Shown here in pieces: positions 10,734-21,591 of a stretch of DNA of 64,000 bases (positions are counted from its first letter, which is position 1; each line of letters starts with the position of its first letter). The translations under genes were made by a program, and so were the position numbers. The DNA comes from Cyanodermella asteris (taxonomy: Eukaryota > Ascomycota > Lecanoromycetes > Ostropales > Stictidaceae), in assembly GCA_900618795.1 (NCBI GenBank), contig UYJD01000003.1, positions 1,246,144 through 1,310,143 on the forward strand, read 5' to 3'. The notes below the pieces were generated by a model. That model searched no databases. It had not been told where the DNA came from and worked only from the letters and a program-made list of their open reading frames with translations.

Positions 10734-11383
10734 TTACAAGCAGAGCGTTCCAGATACTATATAGCGTTGCCAGGCTGGATGGTTGCATAGGCCTGCAATA
10801 GCTTGGATGCCGGGGTCGGTCCTGAGCCTCGCCTGTTCTTCATTTTCGCCCCAAAACCTTTTGCCTGCGACAATGCTCTCACATTCGCCAACCGTCTCGT
10901 GGATCAGCATCCGGCATTCCCTGAGTTCAGGGGCGCTTTCGTCAATTACTCCTCCTAGGGCTCTGATAAACTGCTTGTCGAAGTACTGTGTTACCATGTG
11001 TGCATCTGAACACCTATACAGTACCACAATCACCACGATGGCATTGTACGTTTCGGAAGGGCTTTTCCTTGGAGACTTCAGACGTCGATAGATCGAGGTC
11101 ACGGTTTCGCGTGCGTTACTCGGGCTCGAGCACACGACCCAGGGAAGAGATGTCAAAGCCCCATAATCATGAGAGTCCCTGCACACCATGTCCTAATATC
11201 ACAGGGTCAACAAGAACCTGATATAGACCGAATCGCTACATACCACCAATTCGGACGGGCTGAGTTGCGAGAGCTCCTCCATTGTACGCGAGCCGGCGTT
11301 GGCTGTCACGATTAGCTTAGTTTTCTGTTTGATAGCCTTATCGACATACCGTCATCACGCTTGCTCTTGCCAAACCAGCCCAT
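10734..11383 (-). CDS. Short VHS-domain protein, paralogue of the VHS-GAT gene at 14.5-15.9 kb
   Basis: Exons 11350..11383, 11244..11302 and 10734..11192 give 183 aa, starting MGWFGKSKRDD. Introns are 47 and 51 nt, with GTATGT donors and phases 1 and 0. Residues from about 25 onward align by eye with the VHS part of the neighbouring gene: SSPSNARETVTSIYRRL against SNPSQAKEGARCIQKIL, and SETYNAIVVIVVLYRCS against GEIYNAIMLIYVFARHQ. The protein stops shortly after the VHS domain; the GAT region and NPF motif of the paralogue are absent. VHS domains are right-handed helical solenoids in endosomal and trafficking adaptors. A VHS-only product could bind cargo or phospholipid but not the usual partners; that is inference. 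It is divergent from the HET gene (745 bp). Confidence 0.7.
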
Positions 11384-12128
11384 CACGTGCGTTCAAAAGT
11401 AGGAGAGGACGATATGCTTGAATATTTGTTGACGTCCGGCGCCAGAGAAGAATATCAGTGCAGAGAAGGGAAAGAACGCAGATATTGGGATGATGTGAGC
11501 TTGTCGAACATAGTCGAAAAAGGATGGATCATATATACCCTCAGGAGGCGTCCACAGGTAGCCACAGAAGTACTGGGCCTCGACAATCGTGTAGTAGAAC
11601 ACGCTCAGAGGCGGTACATCGGCGCTTACTTTGGCGATATCGATAGGTCATCGCAGCAACACCTTCTACTCCCAACGCCTCGAGCGCTAGTTCGTTGGCC
11701 CATGTTCTTTGTGACAGTACCAGGGCGCCACAGAAGTGCGGTGTTCCCGGAGCGGACGCACAGCGAAGGCCGCTGTTACCGCGGATGCTCTGATAGCTGA
11801 AACGCGGGTGGGCGCTTGCAAGTGGCCATAAACGCTGGCCGGACAACTTGTGGCCATTCATGATAGCCACGCACGTCTTCTCGCCGTTTGAAATCTGTTT
11901 CAAGGCGCGAAAATGTCCTGGCACACATATCAATTCAAACACTCAAAGCGCCTTGAAAAAAGCCTCGCCCTCGTAAGCGCCGATGAACAGGTCTTATGCA
12001 GGGCTGGCGGCAAAGCAAGGCTCGCGTGTCAATCCCTAATGCAGTAAAGAAGTCTATATCATGTATTGCTTTGGTATGATGTCTTCGCTGTTTGAACATC
12101 TGAGATCTTCTATTCTTCGTGATTCGCG
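11384..12128. promoter_or_regulatory. Divergent promoter between the short VHS gene and the HET gene
   Basis: A 745-bp interval with two outward starts. Several frames are open (for example 11541..11942 minus) but have the look of noise: no domain and no splice support. Co-regulation of the VHS and HET genes from this interval is possible but not shown. Confidence 0.35.
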
Positions 12129-14415
12129 ATGGGCATCTTTAGTCGACGAAAGGCCGAATCAGGCACGCGGCACGCAGACTATGTGGTTCGTTCAGAGGCT
12201 CCTACAGGGTCGTTCTGTGAGCCTTGCAATGACATGCTCCGCTATTTTAATTACACATCTTCGAGGGAGAAACTACCTGGGTCTTGGATCAGCGTAGCAG
12301 CGACATTCGACAGAGCTGATAGTTGCACTGTGCCTTTCCTTTCGCAACTTTGGCGCACGCCCTCGTGCGATCTGTGTCAACTGTTGTTATTACAAGAACC
12401 GAAGCACAGGCGAGACCAATTCGAAGATTATTTCTATCAGAGACGATCTTCCCACGTCCTGATCTGGAGGCTTAAGAACATCTTCGATTTTGCTAGCCAA
12501 CCGGATAGTTATGTCAAAGGAGTTACTGGACAACTTCGCGTCGAAGCGTGGGACTCGAAATGGCTCGCCCGCAACATAGATTATCAGCACAAAACAGGAC
12601 CCGAATGGCGATCACACCCGATTACGACCCACGAAAGTAAGCTACGTATGAATTGTTTGGTATGTGGTGTGGACCTGACTAGTGGCAGCTACGAATGTTC
12701 CTCGACCTAAACCTATGCGGCTTGAGAATTCGACCGGAAGCAACCTTACGCTCCAAATGCTTGGAAACTGGTTGAATGACTGCGAGCGAAACCATCGAAA
12801 TTGTCAAAAGCTCTACACCAGAAGCTATGCTCGGTCATGGCGACCATTACGTCTGTTGGATCTCCGCCGACTCCATCACGGAAAGGTCCGTCTCGACGAG
12901 CGCACACAGAACTCCGGAGATATCCCATACGTCTCTTTGAGCTACCGGTGGGGAGAAAGAGAGAATTTCAAGCTTACAGAGGCGCGATTGCGACGTTGGT
13001 TACAGCATGATATCGCATTCGAGGAATTTCCCATAGTGATGCAGCAAGCTATGATTGTGGCGCGACGACTTGGAACTGACTATATCTGGATTGATGCCGT
13101 TTGCTTGGTACAGGAACCCCAGACCAGATGGGCCGTCGAATCTGTTTACATGGACAAGGTCTATGGTTGCGCGAGATTCAATATCACAGCTGACGCCTCG
13201 GAAAACCCGTTTGAGGAAATGTTTCGGCAGCGTGATGGCGCTTCAGTCTGGCTCAACGGGACATCTTGGGAAGGTGGAAGCGGATCTCGTGTCAGAAGAT
13301 TCACGCTCAGTCAAGGTGATCCTTGGGCAGGTCTTCGTGCTCGATCCCACACAGCTAATCGTGGCTGGGTTTTCCAGGAGGAGATGCTTCCGCTTCGAAG
13401 GATTCATTTCAGCCAAGATCAAGTCTTTTGGCATTGCACCAATGCGGCGCGCTGCGAGACGTTCCCTGATGGCCGGAGTACAATGGACACTCACATCGAT
13501 CTACTCAAACGAGAGTTTGATGGCCTAAGGTTAGGCCTGCAGACTTCGTTTCGCCAGGACAACGAACTTAAGCGTCAAGCAGACAACTATGCGTTCGAGC
13601 TTGCTTGGTCCTTCGCTGTTGCGTCTTTCACGGAACGACAGCTTTCCTACGAAGGCGACAGGCTGAAAGCGGTTGCTGGCGTGGCTGCTGAGTTTGCTAA
13701 GATAGAGCCTCAGAACGTTTATCATGCCGGTCTGTGGTTCCGGCGGATGGAGTGGCATCTCTGTTGGACCGGGCATGGTTCAACGCAACGCACACGTGCT
13801 TACGAAGCTCCGACCTGGTCTTGGGGAAGCGTCGTCGGTCCCGTACACATGGACATCGTAACGGGCAATGCTTTTGAAGACCAGTCGCACGGACCTTTTA
13901 CGGTGTCCGCGCGTCTTTATGATCACTATACAAGCCTCGTTCACATCATTGGTGTTGACACGGAGCTACGCAACCAGCGCGAGCCGACCGGCAGAGTCGG
14001 GAATGGCTCGCTTCGTCTAGCTGGCTACATGCTCCAGGTCGATTACAATCTCATCGATCGCGGGCCTGATCGACCGGACACTCTTCTGATTGGCAAAGAC
14101 GACGATCCTCACTACTACCCAGCGAAGCCAAGAGAGTACCTCTGCCACCTTGATGATGTGGGAAGGACTCAAGGCACGATCTACTTCCTACCAATCCTTT
14201 ACAGCAAGAACCCAGACGCAACCATCAGAGGCATATTGTTGCAGCCAATCAAGCCAAAAGGAACTTTCAGGAGACTTGGCTATCTGTCTGTCAAAAGGCG
14301 ATTCTCCGAACTGGCCAGCTTTCTTGTAGCACATACTAAGCCGGATCGACTTCCAGATCACCATTATGTTGAACACCACCGCGGAGATGATCAGTACACT
14401 GTTGATATAATATAG
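12129..14415 (+). CDS. HET-domain protein (heterokaryon-incompatibility family)
   Basis: Two exons, 12129..12636 and 12689..14415, give 744 aa. The N-terminal exon has CEPCNDML and CDLCQLL, the paired CxxC pattern often seen ahead of HET domains. The HET domain spans roughly residues 249-400, with YVSLSYRWGE, a central block IWIDAVCLVQEP, and MDKVYGCARFNITADAS. Conserved C-terminal pieces of the family include RGWVFQEEMLPLRRIHF and APTWSWGSVVG. Family knowledge: HET domains trigger programmed cell death upon non-self recognition between fungal strains, though most genomic copies are uncharacterised. The domain is related to TIR folds. No C-terminal WD, ankyrin or STAND module is visible. It is flanked by two VHS genes on the opposite strand, and its 3' end is 119 bp from the convergent VHS-GAT gene. 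Confidence 0.88.
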
Positions 14416-14534
14416 CTTTAGCTAGCAGTATTTTCAGGAGCAAGCGAATACCATGTATTTCACATTTTGTAACGAGAACCATACAAGCTGGGTATAGGAA
14501 ATGCAGGAAACGATGTGACAATTTTGAGCTCGGA

Positions 14535-15913
14535 TTAGAACCGGTAACGGACCGGCTGTTCTGGCTCAGTCGCAAGACCGGAAACGCCGGGCCCCGGAAT
14601 GCCTCTGCTGGTGCCGTTGCTAGTACCTGTTGTATTTTCCCCGGGTCTCGTCGTGAGAGACAAAGCAGGTCTATCATCATTTGGCGCCGGCTTCGAGGAA
14701 GCCTGCTGTGATAGGTAGTGTTGATACTCGTGGTTGGTCGCGAAATCAATAGCTTCGTTCTGGTCGGCAAAAGGGTTCTCCTGCCCTCCTGTTGTCTCGA
14801 TTGGTGACACAGACCCAGTGTTTGATCGCGGCGGAGGTGGCTGCCGAGTCGACAATGGCATGGGAGATGGTGTTGAACTCAGTAGTGGGACACCACTCGC
14901 CGGTAGTAATCGATCCCGATTCCGTCTGACAGCATCGTCGTAAGTTGACAGAGCGTTGATGATTTTCATTTTCACTCCGTCAATATTCCGCCATGTTGGG
15001 TCGTCTGAGGTCAATCGTGCGTAGTTTTCCAACGAATTACGTGCGCCCGCGCAGCGGTGCTGGAACTCCTGGATCAGTTCATTTCGCAAGACATTGACTG
15101 GGTTGACTTGGACCATTTGAATGAGCATCTGCGCCGTGCTCTCGGCTTCATTCAAACGTTCAGAAAGCTCATGTGGAGGAGGCAAAGCCGGAGCCTGCGG
15201 GATCGGCCCGGACATTGCTCGTTGAGGTGGCGGAGCTCTGAACTGTTGCCTCTGTTCTTCTACCCATTTCCATTTCTTTGGGTCGTCTTTCAAAGCAAGT
15301 ATGCGGTTCACACCTGCATCGGTGGCCCAGCGAGCAGCACGATGCTCATTGTCTTCTTGTTGCCTCTGATCACGGGCCGATTGTTGGCCCTGAATTGTGA
15401 GGTCGAATTCACCGACCATATCTTGGATGAGCGATTTGGTGCTGACGAGATCGTTGCTGCTCTCCCGTAAAAGGAGCCTGATAGTGCCCACGAAGCGATC
15501 ATCCACGTACTGAGTGAACGTCGCCGAATTTTGGTGTCTTGCAAAAACGTAAATCAACATAATCGCATTGTAAATCTCTCCAGTCTTCGCCTTCGATTTG
15601 TCTGCCAGAATCTTTTGGATACATCGTGCCCCCTCTTTTGCTTGGCTTGGATTCGAGAAGACGAGTTCGGTGATTGCGACAAGGGCAGGCGTATCGTCTG
15701 ACTTTTGCGCCGAGACACAAAAACGTCTCTGTTAGAAAGTCAGTCTGACTCCACATGCACTGTTCCATGTAGCTACGAACTATCAGAGGAACAACGGAGC
15801 TCGGGTCGTTCAAGCTATCACTTTGCTCTGAGCCAGCTGCACAGTCAGTATGACTCCGTGGTAGGAACAGTCCGAGATGACCAACAATCCTTGCGCTGGA
15901 GCAAACCAGTCAT
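14535..15913 (-). CDS. VHS-GAT adaptor protein, Lsb5-like
   Basis: Exons 15886..15913, 15781..15836 and 14535..15728 encode 425 aa. Introns are 49 and 52 nt, with GTTGGT and GTTCGT donors and phases 1 and 0. The VHS domain covers about residues 20-150 (DDTPALVAITELVFSNPS, EIYNAIMLIYVFARHQ). A helical GAT-like segment follows at about 220-310 (NVLRNELIQEFQHRCAGARN onward). The tail is Pro/Ser-rich with an NPF motif in GGQENPFADQNEA. Family knowledge: yeast Lsb5 combines VHS, GAT and NPF and links endocytosis to actin through Las17 and Sla1; NPF binds EH or related domains. The arrangement here supports that call, but I cannot measure similarity. The first two exons are short and were found by matching splice phase with the paralogue at 10.7-11.4 kb. 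Confidence 0.75.
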
Positions 15914-17865
15914 TCTTTTCTTAAGAGCCGCCATGATGTGTGCCAGACTCCAGGTCCGGGGTCAGAGTCGCAAGTGTGATGGGTATAGCGCTGCAAACAC
16001 GCGACAAAAACAGTGCAAACAGTATGGTACACAGAGGGATCCAGACAAGCGACGCTCCAGGGGCCACGACCTCATATATAGAATCCGAGACAAGCCAGCC
16101 TGATGCCGGTAGCTGTTCTTCGAGCTCCAAGATCGTCACCATGGTCCACTGGTGGCATGCTTCCAGGCAGGAGCAGGCTGTGCCAAGAGTCTAAATCAAG
16201 CTCAGCCTCCTTGTAACACGCAGCCCAATCACTTGTGCCTCTTAATGGCGTTGCTGGCGCCAATCGATTCGTGCGCATTTCCCCTATCTGGTGGGATCAT
16301 TGAGGCACGCAAGACCTTGAATAACAGTGATGCCACACCCCAGGTCACAGACGAGTGTTCGTGTGAAACAAGAATCCATCACGCTCGTTGTGGAGACCAA
16401 GACTTGCAAGGGATGCAGATTCAACAGCCCTACGGTCCACTGCAGATCACGGCCCAAGGCGGACAATCAAAAGTCGTTGCGCAAGTCCTATAACATCTCC
16501 TTACGCTACTACGTTCATATCCACCTCAATGACTACTGCTATAGGTATCTATAGAAGTTAATGCCTACGTGCTTCTCGATGCACTACTAGGGATTGATGC
16601 ATTAGTAGTTAATTGAGGACATTGAAAGGTATTCTTGACCGTACGTGCGCCACGACTTTTGATTGTCCGCCTTGGGCCCTTGTCACCAACCTTGAGCCGA
16701 GCATCTGTCTGCAGCCAACACGACCGAAACCTGGCTTCGTGCCATTCACGCGCCCGATCAATGCTACCACCTTCATCTGATGATAAATATTCTGCGATAC
16801 TGACTGGTCGGAATATCGATAAGTCTAGGTATGCGCGCAAGGATGCACCTCCTGGGCAAGCATTGAAGGTAAGTCGAGAGTCTTTGGAAACCTATTGTAG
16901 TAGGTATGAACCTGTATCATTGCTTCAGCCTTGCCGAACCAAACGCAGCAAAATTGTTCACACAGAAAAGCGATATACCGGAAACCGGCAATAGCTTGAC
17001 CCGAATATCCGAACCCATGTGCGCGTAAGGCTACTTTGAAGAGTGCGCCTCCCCATGGCAGCATGAATTGACGGCTCAATGTGCTGCTACAGCACGTCGT
17101 TTCATGGGACATCACGCTGAACGCACACGACTATGAAGTCAGCAAACAAAGCAACAAAGGGACGATATTTCGTATCGTGTCCTTGCCTTCCTCGCAGGAT
17201 TGTCAACGGACCGAGCCCCAAACTCGAAGCACAACACGACAAATTCCTTCTATCGCTGGAACCAGGTTGACCGCACAGCTGCTCAAGAGGGTGTGCTTCA
17301 CGGCGGTGTGCTTCGAAGCTAACCAGTCATGAGAAAGCACACCTGGCAAGTCGACTTGATGACCATACCAGACGCGACGTTCCGCGACCAAAGCAAAACA
17401 GAACCAAAGAGACGACGTGCAAAAAGACCCTGCAGGCATAGCTTCCTGCCCTCCGAGACGCTGAGTGCAATGAAGCATCAGATTGGCTGCCGAGTAGTGG
17501 CAATTGACTCCACCGGGGTCGGAGTTCTACCCGCCGATGCACGCTGATACGTCTTGCTCAATCGCTCCCGTGTGGTGACTCGGCCTCACTCACATCGAAC
17601 CTATACTTTCCGTCTCGTGAGATCTTCCTATACCGGTCACTTCTGAGGCCATGTTGATCATGAATGCTTTGCTTCGTCTTGGAATGTTGCTTACGCGGCC
17701 CGAAGCAGTGGTGCACACATGTAGCCGGCCATGAATGTAGCAATAGTGAAGAGGGTGCAAATATATAGCCCAACGACTTGGGTATCCGATTCTTCTTAGT
17801 GTTCAAGTTCGTTCCCAGTCGAAAGATCTTTCGGCGAATGGGTCCATCTGCGTTTCCTTGCGGAC
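15914..17865. other. Gene-poor interval, 1.95 kb
   Basis: No frame here has recognisable domains or coherent exon structure. A 7-bp inverted repeat (ACTACTA at 16583, TAGTAGT at 16603) sits in a locally AT-richer patch around 16494-16615. No terminal repeats or transposase remnants were recognised. Confidence 0.35.
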
Positions 17866-19086
17866 ATGAAATCTATTGGTCCATCCCCGCTAGAGCCTAC
17901 GGATTCGCTGTCTGTTTTGGCAACGGCTGCTTCAATTGTGAGCAATGGAAGCCAGCGACCCAATGCCGACCCCTCAGAACTCTTGGAAACTGACACGCAC
18001 GCATACTTTGCCGATTCACTTGGTCGAGTCCAGCTTCAATCAGGCGGTCTATCGTCCCGATTGCACGAGGAGCACGTGATTATCGTGGCGATTACTTCGT
18101 CATGGGAACGAATTGAGGTCCAAGCCGAGATGGATGAGGGCTGGAAAGCTCTCAGTGAAGTCGACAGGACCACGTTCACCGAGAGATATCCGATGAGCGC
18201 CATGGCAAGGATGGCCGTCGCTTGCAGTGCACGGTCTCAATGGAAGGTAGGTCCAGGAAGAAACATCGGCCTGGTTGAATGCTCTTAGTAGCGCGTATTG
18301 TCTAATCTGCTCGAGATGGGTTGGCTTTCCTTCAATACGTGTGAGACACTAATTGTGAGACGCCTGCGAGAATTGCTCGTATATGTAGCTTGCGACTTAG
18401 AGCCATGAAGCTCTGTGCAGCGATGTACTGATGTTGCATCAGTACAAAGGACACCCTGACCCCGAAAGCCAGCAAGCTCAGAGCTTGTGCCTTGGCGCTT
18501 GGGCTTTACCAAGGTATTCGCTCAATTGTGGTGTTGTTTCCGGTATCTGACACATCGCAGACCTTCACAGAAACATTTGAGACATTCCGAGCTGATCGAT
18601 CTCATGCCATGGTGCGTATTGGTAGCATCCTGGATTCCCAATAATTGAATACTGACGACGTGCAGGCCGGGGCTGAGAGAAAGAATGTGCTGGGCGCCCA
18701 ACATCTACCTCTCAAATGACTGCCTTCAGAAGGCCCTGGAGAACTTTGACATGGCGTGGCCGGACGACCTCAAGGCGTGCTACGAACTCAGTCCGATTAC
18801 CAAGCTTCTTCAGTTCACGCCCAAATTCCGCCAGTGCATTTGTGATATTGGGAGATGGACCCTCAGAAGGGCTTTCTTCGACAGCTACCCCGAGCTCCTT
18901 GGCGACATTCCAGTATTCGAAGATCGGTTGACCCGTCAACTTCAGGATCGGCAGGCACTGCGGGTCGGCTGGATGCTGCGTGAACGTGAGCGCGCCTTTC
19001 GCAAGGGACTTCAGGGAACTGCTTTACCGACCAGCAGGATGGACGGTATGGGACAAGGCCCATCGAGTAAGGAAGCTATTTGTTGA
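17866..19086 (+). CDS. DUF3425-type protein (bZIP-associated fungal domain), no bZIP seen
   Basis: A four-exon model (17866..18246, 18443..18513, 18561..18611, 18666..19086) gives 307 aa with all phases matching. Introns are 196, 47 and 54 nt; the first is long for this locus and may hide a small exon. The C-terminal half looks like the DUF3425 region found in fungal bZIP-type regulators: ELIDLMPWPGLRERM, then FDMAWPDDLKACYELSP, then DIGRWTLRRAFFDSYPELLG. The N-terminal exon has no basic region or leucine zipper and no family I know. By family it may be a transcriptional regulator, but without a DNA-binding segment this is uncertain. An upstream missed exon could carry one, though none was found in the preceding 500 bp. 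Confidence 0.6.
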
Positions 19087-20418
19087 ACTTTGCGAGCGAG
19101 TGGTTTGGTTATTGGCGCAAGTCGCGCCGAAGGCGGGCTAACAGAAGTCGTGGCGCACGAACTTGCCTACCTACCCTGATTGCTACTTGTGTGAGTCCTT
19201 CCTTAGGTACCTAAGTGAATAGCAGTAAGGTTATGCCTTTGACTACTTGTATCGGTACTCACCTAAGTGTGCTTGATGGTGTCGACGAAACTACTTGGGT
19301 CCTGACGGAGACACTTGATAGCCAACTTGCCCATGTCAGCCCGCCTTACGCCTGAGGCTGTCATAGTGGACATATCGTCGGAGCCAAGCCATCGCCGGAG
19401 TAGCTGTCATCTCTTCGTAGACTCGCTTACCCGTGCGTTGTACATGGCCTGTTACCGTTGGTCGATCAACCTGCGAAGCCAAGGAGCGTCGTCCCTGAAA
19501 CCATATCTTGGTCAGCTGAAACTATAGGCGTTGCAGTCACCCAAAAGCAAGTTGGCCCAGCCCATGTCAGCTTCGTTGCAGCCTGATCAACGTCTTCACA
19601 CACATTAGCCGCGTGGCACGCCCACTGAAACCGCCCTCAGTGGCGAATAGTCGCCTCAATCGAGGCTTGACAACGACAATAACGCGTAATCCCAACCAGC
19701 CCGATCAGCAGACCGGACCCTACCTTCGCCCACAAGAATCGCGATTCCGCAAATCACAAAGCACACAAAACGACCCAGAACCGGAAGTTGTCGGACGACC
19801 ATGTAGCTCGCCGGTCTTAACCTCGAAATCTGACAGTAATCACACCTACAAGCGCTTCAGCCGCACAGTCGTTCATGCGTCCGGCCGCGCCTGTGAAACA
19901 CGCAATGCTACCAAAGCAAATGCTTGTCCGTGAACACCTGCCTCTGCGGATCGATGCGCACGCCATCATCTTTGCCTGGCATGCAACTTTGCACGGGGCT
20001 GACAATACCAATGATGGGGCATACACTTTCCGAAACCGTGTATAGTGCGGTGCGGCCTGTAAGTAGGCGGAGCAGTACAAAGCTTGTTTGGAGGTCCGGT
20101 AGTTCTGGCCTCGCTGGTTGCAGACGCCATTTAAGCCACGAGTCCGCTCTGTTACGCGTCCTTCTTTCTGACTCGGTGTGCACATTATTCTGGCTGTGGG
20201 TTGTAATAGCGAGTATAACCGACGACCTTGTCGCTTGTCGTCTTCACATCCTTGTCCAAAGTTCGTGTCCACCTTCAGGGAGCATTCGACCTTCTCCACA
20301 CATATCAGACTCGTCACTTTAGCCTGATATCGAATCCGTACTTTCGGTCACCTCTTCAACCTACTACCCCCAAGCAAATACACACTCATCCTTAATACCA
20401 ATCAAAACCATCCTCACC
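19087..20418. other. Intergenic, 1.3 kb
   Basis: Nothing coding is supported. It holds a perfect 14-bp palindrome CTTAGGTACCTAAG (19202-19215) among other TACCTA-like words, a kind of intergenic motif seen in many ascomycetes. The last 60 bp before 20419 are CA-rich, like the leader of an expressed gene. An open frame from 19613 begins with GTG, not ATG. Confidence 0.4.
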
Positions 20419-20892
20419 ATGGCTTTCAGCTTGCCCACCCTCAGCGGCATAACCCTCGCGCCGGGCCCCGTAATCCCCTCCTCCGCCACGTCCATCCTCG
20501 CCGGCCTCAGTTCCTCCCTCTCCGTGGATTCCAACCCCACCACCGGCCCCCTCAGCAGCCTAGCCAGCGCCCGCCCCACCGGGTCTTCCTCCCGCCCCTC
20601 CGGCGTCGCCGGCAGCACCGGTCGCACCTCCTTCGCCGGAACCGGCATCCGCCCTACCAGCGGCGCCAACTCGACCGTCGTCGGCGGAGCGGGAGGCGCG
20701 ACGACCGTTTCGAGCGGCATCTTGTCTGTGGTGAGCGCTTCGGCGTCGGGCGCCAGCGTGTCCGGGTCCGCGGCGGGGAGTGCTGCGAGCGCTGGGGCGA
20801 CGAGCCGGGGTGCGGCGGATCGTGCGTTGGGGAGTGTCGGGTGGGCGGCCGGGGCTGTCATGGGTGTTGCGGGAGTTGTTTTCGCGATGTGA
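20419..20892 (+). CDS. Ser/Gly/Ala/Thr-rich small protein with hydrophobic C-terminus
   Basis: A 157-aa single-exon frame starting in an excellent context (TCACCATGG) after a CA-rich leader. Most of the protein is low-complexity Ser, Gly, Ala and Thr. The last 18 residues (VGWAAGAVMGVAGVVFAM) are hydrophobic, like the signal of a GPI-anchored wall protein. Against that, the N-terminus (MAFSLPTLSGITLAPG) is not a good secretion signal, so the protein would not obviously enter the secretory route. Either an upstream exon with a signal peptide is missing or the similarity is superficial. The opposite strand is also open across the same interval because of the skewed composition, so coding status is moderate at best. 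Confidence 0.45.
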   Translation: MAFSLPTLSGITLAPGPVIPSSATSILAGLSSSLSVDSNPTTGPLSSLASARPTGSSSRPSGVAGSTGRTSFAGTGIRPTSGANSTVVGGAGGATTVSSGILSVVSASASGASVSGSAAGSAASAGATSRGAADRALGSVGWAAGAVMGVAGVVFAM

Positions 20893-21589
20893 GGAAGAGA
20901 GAAATCTGATTTGACGAAACATGACACGGGACGGTTTGTTGATGGAAGAGCCGGGTAAAGCTCACGTGGTTACGGGTTGGGAGGAGGAGGCAAACGTCAA
21001 TAGTCGTTTTGCGGATGATCATGATGGACGGAGCGAATTAGAATAATTAATTCGAGTACACAACCATGCATTTGCTTCCGACTTCGTGGGTGTCCTGAAT
21101 TCGTGACCGCCTTGTCGTTAATGTGATACGTATATCTCACCGGTCATTCTGACCGTTGAACTTGTCTGAGACCAAGCAGTCTTACGCAGGTCTCGGGAAT
21201 GTATCGGGCGTGTCTTGGGCCCTGCAGGGCATCAACGTGGAAGACGGCGACATGTCTCATGTCTCGCAGACCACATCGCTTCGTAACAGGGAAACTACCT
21301 TGGTTTTGACAGTCACATCGTCACAACAGGTGCTCTGCAAGATTGGATATGATCTTGTTATGCTTCATTATGCATTCATCGATGCCGTCTATTCTGTATC
21401 GAATAACATCAGGGGATATCTTCTAATATGAATCCGACCGAAGCTCGACGTCTCTCGGCTTCACGGTACGCAGATCCTGAAAGCCCAAAACGCCACGCCA
21501 TGCAAATATGCTAGTAAGTCTAATGCGAAATCCACCACTGCTTGTATTCGTCGTTGTTGGTATTATTCGTTGTTTGTTTGTTTGTTTGT
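20893..21589. other. Intergenic between two 3' ends
   Basis: The region lies downstream of both flanking genes. A (GTTT)5 tract abuts the glycosyltransferase stop codon. No gene is seen. Confidence 0.4.
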
Positions 21590-21591
21590 TT
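21572..21591 (+). repeat. (GTTT)5 microsatellite
   Basis: Five GTTT units; on the transcribed minus strand this is an AAAC tract that begins within the stop codon of the glycosyltransferase gene and would start its 3' UTR. Confidence 0.85.

Noticed and set aside
16583-16609. Small inverted repeat that could mark a transposon end
   Set aside because: Only a 7-bp stem, no target duplication or partner end recognised.
19613-19933. A 106-codon plus-strand frame
   Set aside because: Starts with GTG, Arg/Thr/Pro/Ser-rich, no family, no splice partners.
20364-20927. A 187-codon minus-strand frame rich in Pro and Ala
   Set aside because: Antisense to the plus-strand frame, which has the better start context and leader; no domain seen. 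Some doubt remains because both are low-complexity.
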